Assembly (NCBI GenBank): GCA_016284485.1
Contig: JAEEOX010000166.1
Span: forward strand, 1 to 7,092
Reading direction: 5' to 3'
Length of the DNA stretch: 7,092 nucleotides
Source of the DNA: Bacillota bacterium
GTDB taxonomy: Bacteria; Bacillota; Clostridia; Peptostreptococcales; Anaerovoracaceae
The notes below the pieces were generated by a model. The model did not search any database. It was not told where the DNA came from and saw nothing but the letters and a program-made list of their open reading frames with translations. Position numbers and translations under genes: made by a program. Shown here in pieces: positions 1 to 5,281 of this stretch. The first letter of the stretch is position 1. Each line of letters opens with the position of its first letter.

Positions 1-440
1 GCGAAGTGCTTGTCCTTGAATTTTTTCTTGAGAGACTTGAGTTCCATGTCCTGGCAGGACCTGGAGGGGCTCATGAGAGCAGCCGCGCCGATGAGGCCGG
101 TGAGCTCGTCACAGGCGAAGAGCACCTTTTCCATCTCGCGCTCGGGCTTCACATCCACGCAGGCGCCGTAACCGTGAGAAACGATGGCGTGGATCATATC
201 CTCGGGAACACCGGCTTCCCTGAGAAGTTCGGGAGCCTTGATGCAGTGCTCCTCGGGCCACTTTTCGAAGTCGATGTCGTGGAGAAGACCGACGATGGCC
301 CAGTACTCCTCTTCATCAGCGTAGCCCAGCTTCCGCGCAAAATATCTCATTGCCCCTTCCACCATGCGACCGTGGTGCAGGTGAAAGTCCTCTTCGTTGT
401 ATTTTTTGAGCAGTTCATATGCTTCATCTCTTGTGATCAT
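1..440 (-). CDS. HD-domain hydrolase (3' end outside window)
   Basis: Reading leftward from an ATG at 438-440, the frame stays open for 146 codons to the window edge, so the C-terminus is missing. The product carries an HD-superfamily metal-dependent phosphohydrolase pattern: His23 in the segment HLHHGRMVEG, the His54-Asp55 pair in GLLHDIDFEKW, His89 in the segment IVSHGYG, and Asp111 in FACDELTGL. These are the usual metal-coordinating positions of HD proteins. Family knowledge predicts a soluble cytoplasmic phosphohydrolase; the substrate cannot be told from sequence. An AGGAGG ribosome binding site lies 5 nt upstream of the start (446-451 on the plus strand). The gene begins 20 nt after the peroxidase stop and has no promoter of its own that I can see, so it is probably the second gene of that operon. 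Its role relative to the peroxidase is unknown. Confidence 0.85.
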   Translation of the reverse strand, partial: MITRDEAYELLKKYNEEDFHLHHGRMVEGAMRYFARKLGYADEEEYWAIVGLLHDIDFEKWPEEHCIKAPELLREAGVPEDMIHAIVSHGYGACVDVKPEREMEKVLFACDELTGLIGAAALMSPSRSCQDMELKSLKKKFKDKHF

Positions 441-460
441 GATATCCTCCTAATCTGATG

Positions 461-1006
461 CTACAGCAGTGCGGCCACTGCGGCCTCAACTTTTTCCATG
501 TCCTCCGGGGGCTCGAAACGGGCCACCACGTTTCCGGCACGGTCCACCAGGAACTTGGTGAAGTTCCACTTGATGGCCGGACTCTTGAGGAACGCTCCGT
601 CATAGATCTTCTTGATCATGGCCTTCATGGCCAGACCTTTGACGCTCATGCCGAAACCCTTGAAGCCCTGCTGCTCCTTGAGATAGTCGTAGAGGGGCAG
701 CGCATTCTCTCCGTTAACGTCGGATTTTTTCATCTGGGGGAACTGGGTATGATATTTAAGAGTGCAGAACTCGTGGATCTCCTCGTCCGTCCCCGGCGCC
801 TGTCCCATGAACTGGTTGCAGGGGATGTCGATGATCTCCAGACCCTTCTCGTGATATTTCTCATACATCTCCTCGAGAGGTTTGTACTGTGGCGTGAAGC
901 CGCAGCCTGTTGCAGTGTTCACGATGAGCATGACCTTGCCCTCGAATTCCTTAAGGCTGAGCTCGCCGCCGTCCGCCGTTGGAACACTGAATTCATAAAT
1001 CGACAT
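461..1006 (-). CDS. gpx: Glutathione peroxidase family protein, thioredoxin-type 2-Cys
   Basis: The 181-aa product is full length for a bacterial glutathione peroxidase, a thioredoxin-fold enzyme that reduces hydrogen peroxide and organic hydroperoxides. The peroxidatic residue is Cys35 in NTATGCGFTPQY, so this is a cysteine and not a selenocysteine enzyme. The other active-site signatures are IPCNQF (61-66), Gln69, and Trp147-Asn148 in KWNF. Cys81 in HEFCTLKYH sits where plant and bacterial 2-Cys members keep the resolving cysteine, so by family knowledge the likely reductant is thioredoxin rather than glutathione. There is no signal peptide, so it should be cytoplasmic. The start is set by an AGGAGG 7 nt upstream and by the usual family N-terminus. 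It leads the operon with the HD-domain gene downstream and has a near-consensus promoter at 1039-1067. The stop is TAG. Confidence 0.95.
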   Translation of the reverse strand: MSIYEFSVPTADGGELSLKEFEGKVMLIVNTATGCGFTPQYKPLEEMYEKYHEKGLEIIDIPCNQFMGQAPGTDEEIHEFCTLKYHTQFPQMKKSDVNGENALPLYDYLKEQQGFKGFGMSVKGLAMKAMIKKIYDGAFLKSPAIKWNFTKFLVDRAGNVVARFEPPEDMEKVEAAVAALL

Positions 1007-1038
1007 AATATTACCTCCTCTTTGTGGATCTTGATTTG

Positions 1039-1067
1039 ATTATGTGGCGGGACCGCCTCCTTGTCAA
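1039..1067 (-). promoter_or_regulatory. Sigma-A type promoter of the gpx/HD operon
   Basis: On the minus strand TTGACA (complement of 1062-1067) is followed by a 17-nt spacer and CATAAT (complement of 1039-1044), 11 of 12 consensus bases at optimal spacing. It lies about 33 nt upstream of the gpx start codon. The spacer holds a perfect GGCGG-TC-CCGCC inverted repeat (1046-1057), which could be a regulator site or chance. Confidence 0.75.
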
Positions 1068-1078
1068 GTTGTTCATAA

Positions 1079-1108
1079 CAAAAGCCCCCCTTCGTCAGGG
1101 GGCTTTTG
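1079..1108. terminator. GC-rich hairpin, terminator-like, in the divergent region
   Basis: An 11-bp perfect stem (1079-1089 with 1098-1108) has C/G-rich centres, an 8-nt loop and AAAA/TTTT outer arms, so it resembles an intrinsic terminator in either direction. The trailing T tracts are short. No annotated gene ends here: gpx leaves to the left and the repressor gene to the right. It could stop antisense or upstream transcription before the gpx promoter, or end a small transcript crossing 1110-1290 on the minus strand. Confidence 0.55.
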
Positions 1109-1162
1109 CATTAAGATCTTTTACTATGCTTTTTATGAGGCTTGTTATGATTTTCTATAGAA

Positions 1163-1246
1163 AGGGGCTCGTGTGAAAGAATGTCTGAACTTTGCTGTCA
1201 CGGCCGGCGCAGTTACCGCTGCGCCCGCCCTGTCGCTTTAGCCCCT
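1163..1246. other. Structured non-coding element between gpx and the dtxR-like gene
   Basis: AGGGGCT (1163-1169) pairs perfectly with AGCCCCT (1240-1246). Inside is an imperfect hairpin: GGCGCAG (1206-1212) with CTGCGCC (1219-1225) around a 6-nt loop, extended by 1202-1204 with 1227-1229 and 1199-1200 with 1231-1232, each step separated by one mismatch. It is much richer in GC than the AT-rich flanks. It is not a tRNA, because no T-arm can be formed next to the outer stem on either strand. I recognise no known riboswitch class. It may be a small RNA, a leader, or a small repeat; the direction of transcription is not determined. Confidence 0.35.
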
Positions 1247-1261
1247 GTCATGAGGAATGCT

Positions 1262-1290
1262 TTGACAAATGTCAACTATGTCTATATAAT
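1262..1290 (+). promoter_or_regulatory. Consensus sigma-A promoter of the dtxR-like gene
   Basis: TTGACA (1262-1267), a 17-nt spacer and TATAAT (1285-1290) match the consensus exactly. The -35 box is the left arm of a perfect palindrome, TTGACA-AA-TGTCAA (1262-1275), which could be an operator. Transcription would start near 1297 and give a leader of roughly 97 nt before the ATG at 1394. Confidence 0.85.
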
Positions 1291-1322
1291 ATAATAAACA
1301 TTAGTAAGAACCATCTGACAAA

Positions 1323-1340
1323 AGTTAGTGTAAACTAACT
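1323..1340. promoter_or_regulatory. Palindrome, candidate operator of the DtxR-family repressor
   Basis: AGTTAGT-GTAA-ACTAACT is a perfect 7-bp inverted repeat with a 4-nt centre, about 33 nt downstream of the -10 box. The TTAG...CTAA core resembles half-sites of DtxR-family operators (DtxR consensus TTAGG...CCTAA), but with T/A in place of the inner G/C. Because the next gene encodes a DtxR-family protein, autoregulation is a reasonable inference that the sequence alone does not prove. Confidence 0.45.
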
Positions 1341-1393
1341 CTAGTAGATTGTCAACAGTATTTTTTGATTTTTTAGATATTTTGAGGTGAATC

Positions 1394-1786
1394 ATGGACA
1401 AAAGATCTCTCGGTAAGTCCTCTGAGGACTACCTTGAAGCAATGCTCATGCTAAAGGAAGAAAAAGGCTACATCCGTTCTGTGGATATCGCCGATCAGCT
1501 GGGCGTAAGCAAGCCCAGCGTCAGCATCGCCGTCAAGAAGCTTAAGGAAAGCGGTTATCTGGACATGGACCGTTCCGGTTTCATTACCCTTTCGGAGCCG
1601 GGCCGCGAGATCGCCGAAAGGATATATATCAGGCACAAGACTCTGACCAGCTTCTTCCAGATGCTGGGGGTGGATCCGGAGATCGCCCAGGAGGACGCAT
1701 GTCTTGTGGAACATGACCTGAGCGAAGAGACCTTCAACGCTCTCCTTAAGCATGCCTCTGAGATAGTGGATCAGAAGAAATAACGG
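1394..1786 (+). CDS. DtxR/MntR-family metal-dependent transcriptional repressor
   Basis: The 129-aa product has a winged helix-turn-helix (about residues 10-70; recognition region LGVSKPSVSIAVKKLKESGYL) and a helical metal-binding dimerisation domain (about 72-127). Family members bind Mn2+ or Fe2+ and then repress metal-uptake genes. Candidate ligands are Asp12 and Glu15 in SEDYLEAM, His81 in IRHK, and Cys103, Glu106 and His107 in EDACLVEH. Asp12 is as in MntR, where DtxR has Met, while Cys103 is as in DtxR/IdeR, where MntR has Glu, so metal preference is uncertain. There is no C-terminal SH3/FeoA-like domain, which gives the short MntR-like length. The start has GAGGTGA three nt upstream. 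It has a perfect promoter at 1262-1290 and a terminator directly after the gene. The stop is TAA at 1781-1783, and the coordinates run to the following base triplet. No metal transporter lies in the window. Confidence 0.9.
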
Positions 1787-1806
1787 CGGTCAACGCCCTT
1801 TGCCAG

Positions 1807-1837
1807 AGACCCGGCGCAGAGCCGGGTCTTTTGTTTT
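1807..1837 (+). terminator. Intrinsic terminator after the dtxR-like gene
   Basis: A perfect 9-bp stem, AGACCCGGC (1807-1815) with GCCGGGTCT (1821-1829), encloses a 5-nt loop and is followed by TTTGTTTT. It lies 24 nt after the repressor stop codon and makes that gene a single transcription unit. Confidence 0.9.
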
Positions 1838-1947
1838 GCCCAAATGTCAACCGGTGATTTACCACAGACCTGCCAAAACCCGATATTATCGTATCGTAAA
1901 AGAAAGAAAGCGCCACCGGGGCGCAAAAAACGAAAGGCGGTATTAAA

Positions 1948-2598
1948 ATGAAGAACAATACAGAAATGATCAACAACAACATCACAGAACTGGTATTCAT
2001 CCTCGACCGTTCCGGATCCATGGGCGGCCTGGAGAGCGACGTCATCGGAGGTTTCAACTCCATGATCCGCAAGCAGAGGGAGGAAGCAGGAGAGGCATTC
2101 GTGACCACCATCCTCTTCGACGACCGTGTTGAGACGGTCCACAGCTCAGAGCCCATCGGCACCATCCCCGACATGGACCGCAACACCTACTATGTCAGAG
2201 GCTGCACAGCCCTTCTGGACGCAGTAGGCTCCACCATCCTCAGCGTATCCAACCGTCAGGACAAGCTGGAGGCTGACAAGAAGGCAGGCAAGGTCATCTT
2301 CGTCATCACCACCGACGGTCTGGAAAACGCCAGCCGCGAGTTCTCCCGCAGACAGGTAAAGAACCTCATCGACTCCAAGACCGAAGCCGGCTGGGAATTC
2401 ATCTTCCTGGGCGCCAACATGGACGCAGTGGACGAAGCCGAAAAGATCGGCATCAGAGCCTCCCGCGCCGGGAACTTCACGGCTTCCGAGGAAGGCATCG
2501 ACGCCTCCTACATGGCGGTAGGCAGCGTGATCTCCGAGATGAGAAGCTGTCCCAACATGAAACAGGTGGACGGAAGCTGGAAGAAAAAACTTAAATAA
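1948..2598 (+). CDS. von Willebrand factor A (VWA) domain protein with intact MIDAS
   Basis: The 216-aa product is almost entirely one VWA domain (about residues 12-200). The metal-ion-dependent adhesion site is complete: Asp20-Arg-Ser22-Gly-Ser24 in ILDRSGSM, Thr87 in RGCTALLDA, and Asp123 in ITTDGLEN. Such domains bind protein partners through a divalent metal. There is no signal peptide or membrane segment, so it should be a cytoplasmic VWA protein, like those that work with AAA ATPases or as scaffolds; no partner ATPase is present here. The residues after about 200 (KQVDGSWKKKLK) form a short basic tail. The start is supported by AAAGGCGG 7 nt upstream. No convincing promoter is visible between 1838 and 1947, which holds a small GCGCC/GGCGC hairpin at 1910-1924. 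The helix-turn-helix gene follows 101 nt later on the same strand. The biological role is unknown. Confidence 0.85.
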   Translation: MKNNTEMINNNITELVFILDRSGSMGGLESDVIGGFNSMIRKQREEAGEAFVTTILFDDRVETVHSSEPIGTIPDMDRNTYYVRGCTALLDAVGSTILSVSNRQDKLEADKKAGKVIFVITTDGLENASREFSRRQVKNLIDSKTEAGWEFIFLGANMDAVDEAEKIGIRASRAGNFTASEEGIDASYMAVGSVISEMRSCPNMKQVDGSWKKKLK

Positions 2599-2643
2599 CC
2601 ACCATTCCTACGGGGCGGCCCCGCTGCCCCCGCAGCCGGGCAT

Positions 2644-2672
2644 TTGCCAACGGGCCCGGTATGTTGTAAAAT
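2644..2672 (+). promoter_or_regulatory. Probable sigma-A promoter of the HTH gene
   Basis: TTGCCA (2644-2649), a 17-nt spacer and TAAAAT (2667-2672) give 10 of 12 consensus bases at optimal spacing. A CCGGGC/GCCCGG hairpin (2636-2641 with 2654-2659) overlaps the -35 box and spacer. The preceding CGGGGC-G-GCCCCG palindrome (2611-2623) has no T tract, so read-through from the VWA gene is also possible. Confidence 0.55.
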
Positions 2673-2699
2673 CTAATTGTTTAAGGAAGGAGGCTCGCC

Positions 2700-3482
2700 A
2701 TGGGCAACAATCATCCTACAATTGAACTGATACGGGATATCACGGAATACGTGAACGCCCGTTACGAGTCATCCGACAGGGTGGTATCCTACGAGGCCGC
2801 CGCCCCGGAATTCTACTTCGCCGAAAGATCCGCGGCGCCACCGGCATCATATAAGGCAGCCCCAATGATGGGCTCGATGCCGCCTGCTCCTCCTTTAGAG
2901 ACCGCCGACAAGGCCGCTCCGAAAACCAGGAAGCTCCGCCTCTCCAAACTGTTTTCCAACAGAACGCCTGGCGAGAAAGCATATTCCACGGAAGAGCAGC
3001 GTTACGAAATGCCTCCCGAGCCATCCGTATGAGTGGACGACGCTGAAGGATCCTTCGCAGTTGCCGGCCGCATAGAACCTCCGGAGCCATATCTCAGCAT
3101 TGCCGGGAGCCGCTCCCTGGAGGAGCTGGTGAACAACCCGGCTGAATCTTTTGCGACCATGCTCTTCAGGCTTATCGACGAAAAGGGTCTCACCGACCCC
3201 GAGGTATATAACAAGGCCGGCGTGTCCCGCCAGACCTTCAGCAAGATCAGGTCCAAAGAGGACTACGCTCCCAGCAAGGACACCGTGATCTCGCTGGCCA
3301 TGGCTCTGGGACTTAAGCTGGACGAGGTCCAGGACCTGCTTAACACCGCGGGCTTCGCCCTCTCCAACAGCTCCAAGTCGGACATCGTCATATCCTATTT
3401 CTTCGAGCACGGCATGCACGACCTGGGTCTTTTGAACGAGACCCTGTATGAAATGGGCTTTGCCGTGATCGGCGAGAGATAA
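2700..3482 (+). pseudogene. HTH protein gene interrupted by one in-frame TGA (or stop-start pair)
   Basis: From the ATG at 2700 (GGAAGGAGG about 7 nt upstream) the frame reads 110 codons to TGA at 3030-3032, then continues in the same frame, with no other stop, to TAA at 3480-3482. The first part begins with a conserved-looking MGNNHPTIELIRDITEYV and becomes a Pro/Ala-rich, probably disordered linker. The second part has a compact helical domain (from LEELVNNPAESFATMLFRL on) with a Cro/XRE-like helix-turn-helix around NKAGVSRQTFSKIRSKED and a tail ending FAVIGER. I recall similar C-terminal domains in Clostridia proteins encoded next to VWA proteins. The GTG at 3033 directly after the TGA has no ribosome binding site. 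TGA is an ordinary stop at the end of trpS here, so a changed genetic code is unlikely. It may be a nonsense mutation, a TGA-GTG reinitiation pair, read-through, or a sequencing error. Confidence 0.7.
3033..3482 (+). CDS. C-terminal HTH part, possible reinitiated 149-aa protein
   Basis: If translation restarts at the GTG abutting the TGA (TGAGTG), this part could be made as a separate 149-aa DNA-binding protein. The fold region looks intact: an amphipathic helix in LEELVNNPAESFATMLFRL, the helix-turn-helix near residues 62-80, and further helices in LAMALGLKLDEVQDLL and YFFEHGMHDLGLLNETLYEMG. The lack of a ribosome binding site argues for coupling to the upstream part or for no expression. 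No membrane segment is seen. The DNA target is unknown. Confidence 0.4.
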   Translation: MDDAEGSFAVAGRIEPPEPYLSIAGSRSLEELVNNPAESFATMLFRLIDEKGLTDPEVYNKAGVSRQTFSKIRSKEDYAPSKDTVISLAMALGLKLDEVQDLLNTAGFALSNSSKSDIVISYFFEHGMHDLGLLNETLYEMGFAVIGER

Positions 3483-3490
3483 AATGCACC

Positions 3491-3520
3491 AAAAAAGCGC
3501 CCTGAGGGCGCTTTTTCTTT
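3491..3520. terminator. Bidirectional intrinsic terminator between the HTH gene and trpS
   Basis: GCGCCC (3497-3502) pairs with GGGCGC (3506-3511) around a 3-nt loop. The stem is flanked by AAAAAA on the left and TTTTTCTTT on the right, so each strand reads as a GC stem followed by a T run. It can end both converging units, the HTH gene on plus and trpS on minus. Confidence 0.9.
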
Positions 3521-3531
3521 GCTCATAATTC

Positions 3532-4515
3532 TCAGATTCCCATGCCGAAGGCGTCTCTCACGCGCTTCAGCGTGGCCAGTGAGATCTCGTTGGCCCGCTC
3601 GGCTCCCGCAGTCAGGGCGTCGATGAGATCCTGAGAATATCTGATCTCGTTGAAGTTCTCCTTGATGGGACGAAGGGCATCGATTGTGATGGCCACCAGG
3701 TCCTTCTTGAAATCGCCGTAGCCGTGGCCTTCGTAGTCCTTCTCCAGCTGCTCGATGGGACGGTCGGTCAGTGCGCTCATGATGGAGAGCAGGTTGCTCA
3801 CGCCGGGCTTGTTCTCCACATCGTATCTGACCTCTCCGTCGGAATCGGTGGTGGCCTTCATGATGGACTTCTTGATCTTGTTATCATCGTCCAAAAGCGA
3901 TATACGACTATGCACGTTCTGTGCGGACTTTGACATCTTCTGGGTGGGATCGTCCAGTGCCATTACTCTGGCCGCGGACTTCATGAAACGTCCCTCCGGC
4001 ACCACGAATGTTTTCTCACCGTACTTGTGATTCACCCTGATGGCCAGGTCCCTGGTAAGTTCGATATGCTGCTTCTGGTCATTTCCTACGGGCACGATGT
4101 TGGTGTCGTAAAGAAGGATGTCCGCCGCCATCAGCACCGGATATGTGAGGAGGCCTGTTCCAACGGATTCCTGACCCTTGGACTTGGATTTGAACTGTGT
4201 CATCCTGTAGAGTTCGCCGGTGACCGACACGCAGTTCAGGATCCATCCCAGCTCAGCGTGCCCCGGTACCTGGGACTGGACGAAGACTGTCGATTTCTTC
4301 GGATCCAGGCCGATGGCCAGGTAAAGTGCCGCCACGTCCAAAATACTCTTTTTCAGTTCCTTGGGGTCCTGGGGAACTGTGATGGCGTGCTCGTCAACGA
4401 TGCAGTAGAAGCAGTCGTTGTCGTTCTGGAGTTCCACGAACTGCCTGAGCGCTCCCAGATAGTTCCCAAGATGTATGTTTCCTGTGGGCTGTACGCCGCT
4501 GAATACTCTGTTCAT
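3532..4515 (-). CDS. trpS: Tryptophanyl-tRNA synthetase
   Basis: This class I aminoacyl-tRNA synthetase charges tRNA-Trp with tryptophan using ATP. At 327 aa it has normal family length. The ATP-binding signatures are TGNIHLGNY (11-19, the HIGH-type motif) and KMSKS (193-197, in DPTQKMSKSAQN). The tryptophan pocket is represented by GLLTYPVLMAADILLY (121-136, with Asp132) and VPVGNDQKQHIELTRD (141-156). The frame is open to 4566, but the ATG at 4513-4515 is chosen: it has AGAGGA 6 nt upstream, gives the family's usual N-terminus MNRVFSGVQPTG, and avoids overlap with the sigma gene. It starts 28 nt after the sigma factor stop and is probably last in the operon. The stop is TGA. No T-box leader or attenuator is seen upstream; the gap is too short for one. 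Confidence 0.97.
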   Translation of the reverse strand: MNRVFSGVQPTGNIHLGNYLGALRQFVELQNDNDCFYCIVDEHAITVPQDPKELKKSILDVAALYLAIGLDPKKSTVFVQSQVPGHAELGWILNCVSVTGELYRMTQFKSKSKGQESVGTGLLTYPVLMAADILLYDTNIVPVGNDQKQHIELTRDLAIRVNHKYGEKTFVVPEGRFMKSAARVMALDDPTQKMSKSAQNVHSRISLLDDDNKIKKSIMKATTDSDGEVRYDVENKPGVSNLLSIMSALTDRPIEQLEKDYEGHGYGDFKKDLVAITIDALRPIKENFNEIRYSQDLIDALTAGAERANEISLATLKRVRDAFGMGI

Positions 4516-4543
4516 ATCTCTTCCTCTGCTATTTCCAATAATT

Positions 4544-5242
4544 TTATCCTTCTTTTTCGACTTCACTGCGGAATCTGTCGACGATGGCCTTTTCCGCCCT
4601 GGATATGGTCATCTGAGAAACCCCGAGAGCCCTGGCGATCTCCGCCTGAGTCTTTTCCTCAATGAATCTTTTGCGGAAAATATATCTGTTGGTGTCTGTC
4701 ATTCCGTCCAGGACTTTCTTGATGATCTCGTTGATCTCCACCATCTCGTAGCCCTTTTCCACCTGGCCCAGGGCGCGGTAAAGAGCCAGGCCCGAACCGT
4801 CACCGGATGCGGAGCCTTCTCTGCCCGCGGCATCTCCTGCCTCGCTGTCCAGGGAGTAGGCGGCGTAGGCGTTGGCGCTGTCCAGCGCCACCATGACCTG
4901 TTCCTCGCTGAGACCGGCCTCCCTCGCAAGTTCAGCCAGGTTGGGGGCTCTTCCCTCTCTTCTGGTGAACCTGTCCTCGGCCTCTCTCACCTTGAGGGCC
5001 CGCTCCTTCCTGGTACGGGGGACCTTAAGGTCCCACTGAGTGTCTCTGAAATACTTCTTGATCTCGCCCAGGATGGTGGCCGTGGCGAAGGTCCTGAATT
5101 CGAAGCCCTTGTCGGGATCGAATCGGTTGGCAGCTTCGACCAGGCCCACCGCAGCGGCCTGATACAGGTCGTCGTACTCAGCGCCTTTGCCCAGATATTT
5201 CTTTATTAAGATGTCAATCAGGTAAAGATGGTCCTCGACCAT
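4544..5242 (-). CDS. Alternative sigma factor of the SigB/SigF/SigG type
   Basis: The 232-aa product has the layout of group 3 sigma-70 factors: region 2 at about 1-77 (EYDDLYQAAAVGLVEAANRF and FRTFATATILGEIKKYFRD for core binding and -10 recognition), region 3 at about 80-130, a Gly/Ser/Asp-rich linker at about 131-155, and region 4 at about 172-226 with the -35 helix-turn-helix TQAEIARALGVSQMTISRAEK. It should direct RNA polymerase to its own promoter set; the regulon is unknown. It follows the anti-sigma gene as sigB follows rsbW and sigF follows spoIIAB. The start is doubtful. This ATG has only a weak AAGAGA upstream, and relatives have more residues before this point. The frame stays open 13 codons further back, to the anti-sigma TAG, but holds no ATG, GTG or TTG; an ACG at 5264-5266 has AGAGGA 7 nt upstream. 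The stop is TAA. Confidence 0.9.
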   Translation of the reverse strand: MVEDHLYLIDILIKKYLGKGAEYDDLYQAAAVGLVEAANRFDPDKGFEFRTFATATILGEIKKYFRDTQWDLKVPRTRKERALKVREAEDRFTRREGRAPNLAELAREAGLSEEQVMVALDSANAYAAYSLDSEAGDAAGREGSASGDGSGLALYRALGQVEKGYEMVEINEIIKKVLDGMTDTNRYIFRKRFIEEKTQAEIARALGVSQMTISRAEKAIVDRFRSEVEKEG

Positions 5243-5281
5243 CCTGTTTCTCTTATCGATATCCGTGGCAGTGTCCTCTGG

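Noticed and set aside
6..1039. Long plus-strand frames over the HD and gpx genes
   Set aside because: They lie opposite clear conserved genes, have no recognisable motifs, and arise from codon bias of the minus-strand genes.
1163..1246. tRNA gene, suggested by a 7-bp terminal stem and an 84-nt length
   Set aside because: The 17 nt inside the 3' stem form no T-arm on either strand, and no anticodon arm or CCA end is visible.
1181..1294. Small 37-codon plus-strand reading frame starting MSELCCHGRR
   Set aside because: It has no good ribosome binding site, overlaps the folded element, and runs through the perfect promoter at 1262-1290, so it is more likely a chance frame.
1910..1930. GCGCC/GGCGC hairpin upstream of the VWA gene as a terminator
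   Set aside because: The stem is only 5 bp and on the plus strand is followed by A, not T; it lies in the leader of the VWA gene rather than after a gene.
3030..3070. TGA as a selenocysteine codon with a SECIS hairpin
   Set aside because: The only nearby hairpin is a short GAAGGA/TCCTTC palindrome without SECIS character, the product is a DNA-binding protein and not a redox enzyme, and the peroxidase in the same window uses cysteine.
4516..4566. Longer trpS with 17 extra N-terminal residues
   Set aside because: The extension (MKSKKKDKIIG...) is basic and unlike the family, overlaps the sigma gene, and the internal ATG at 4515 has the better ribosome binding site and the canonical N-terminus.
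3724..5209. Long plus-strand frames opposite trpS and the sigma factor
   Set aside because: They overlap unambiguous conserved genes on the minus strand and show no domain or ribosome binding site.
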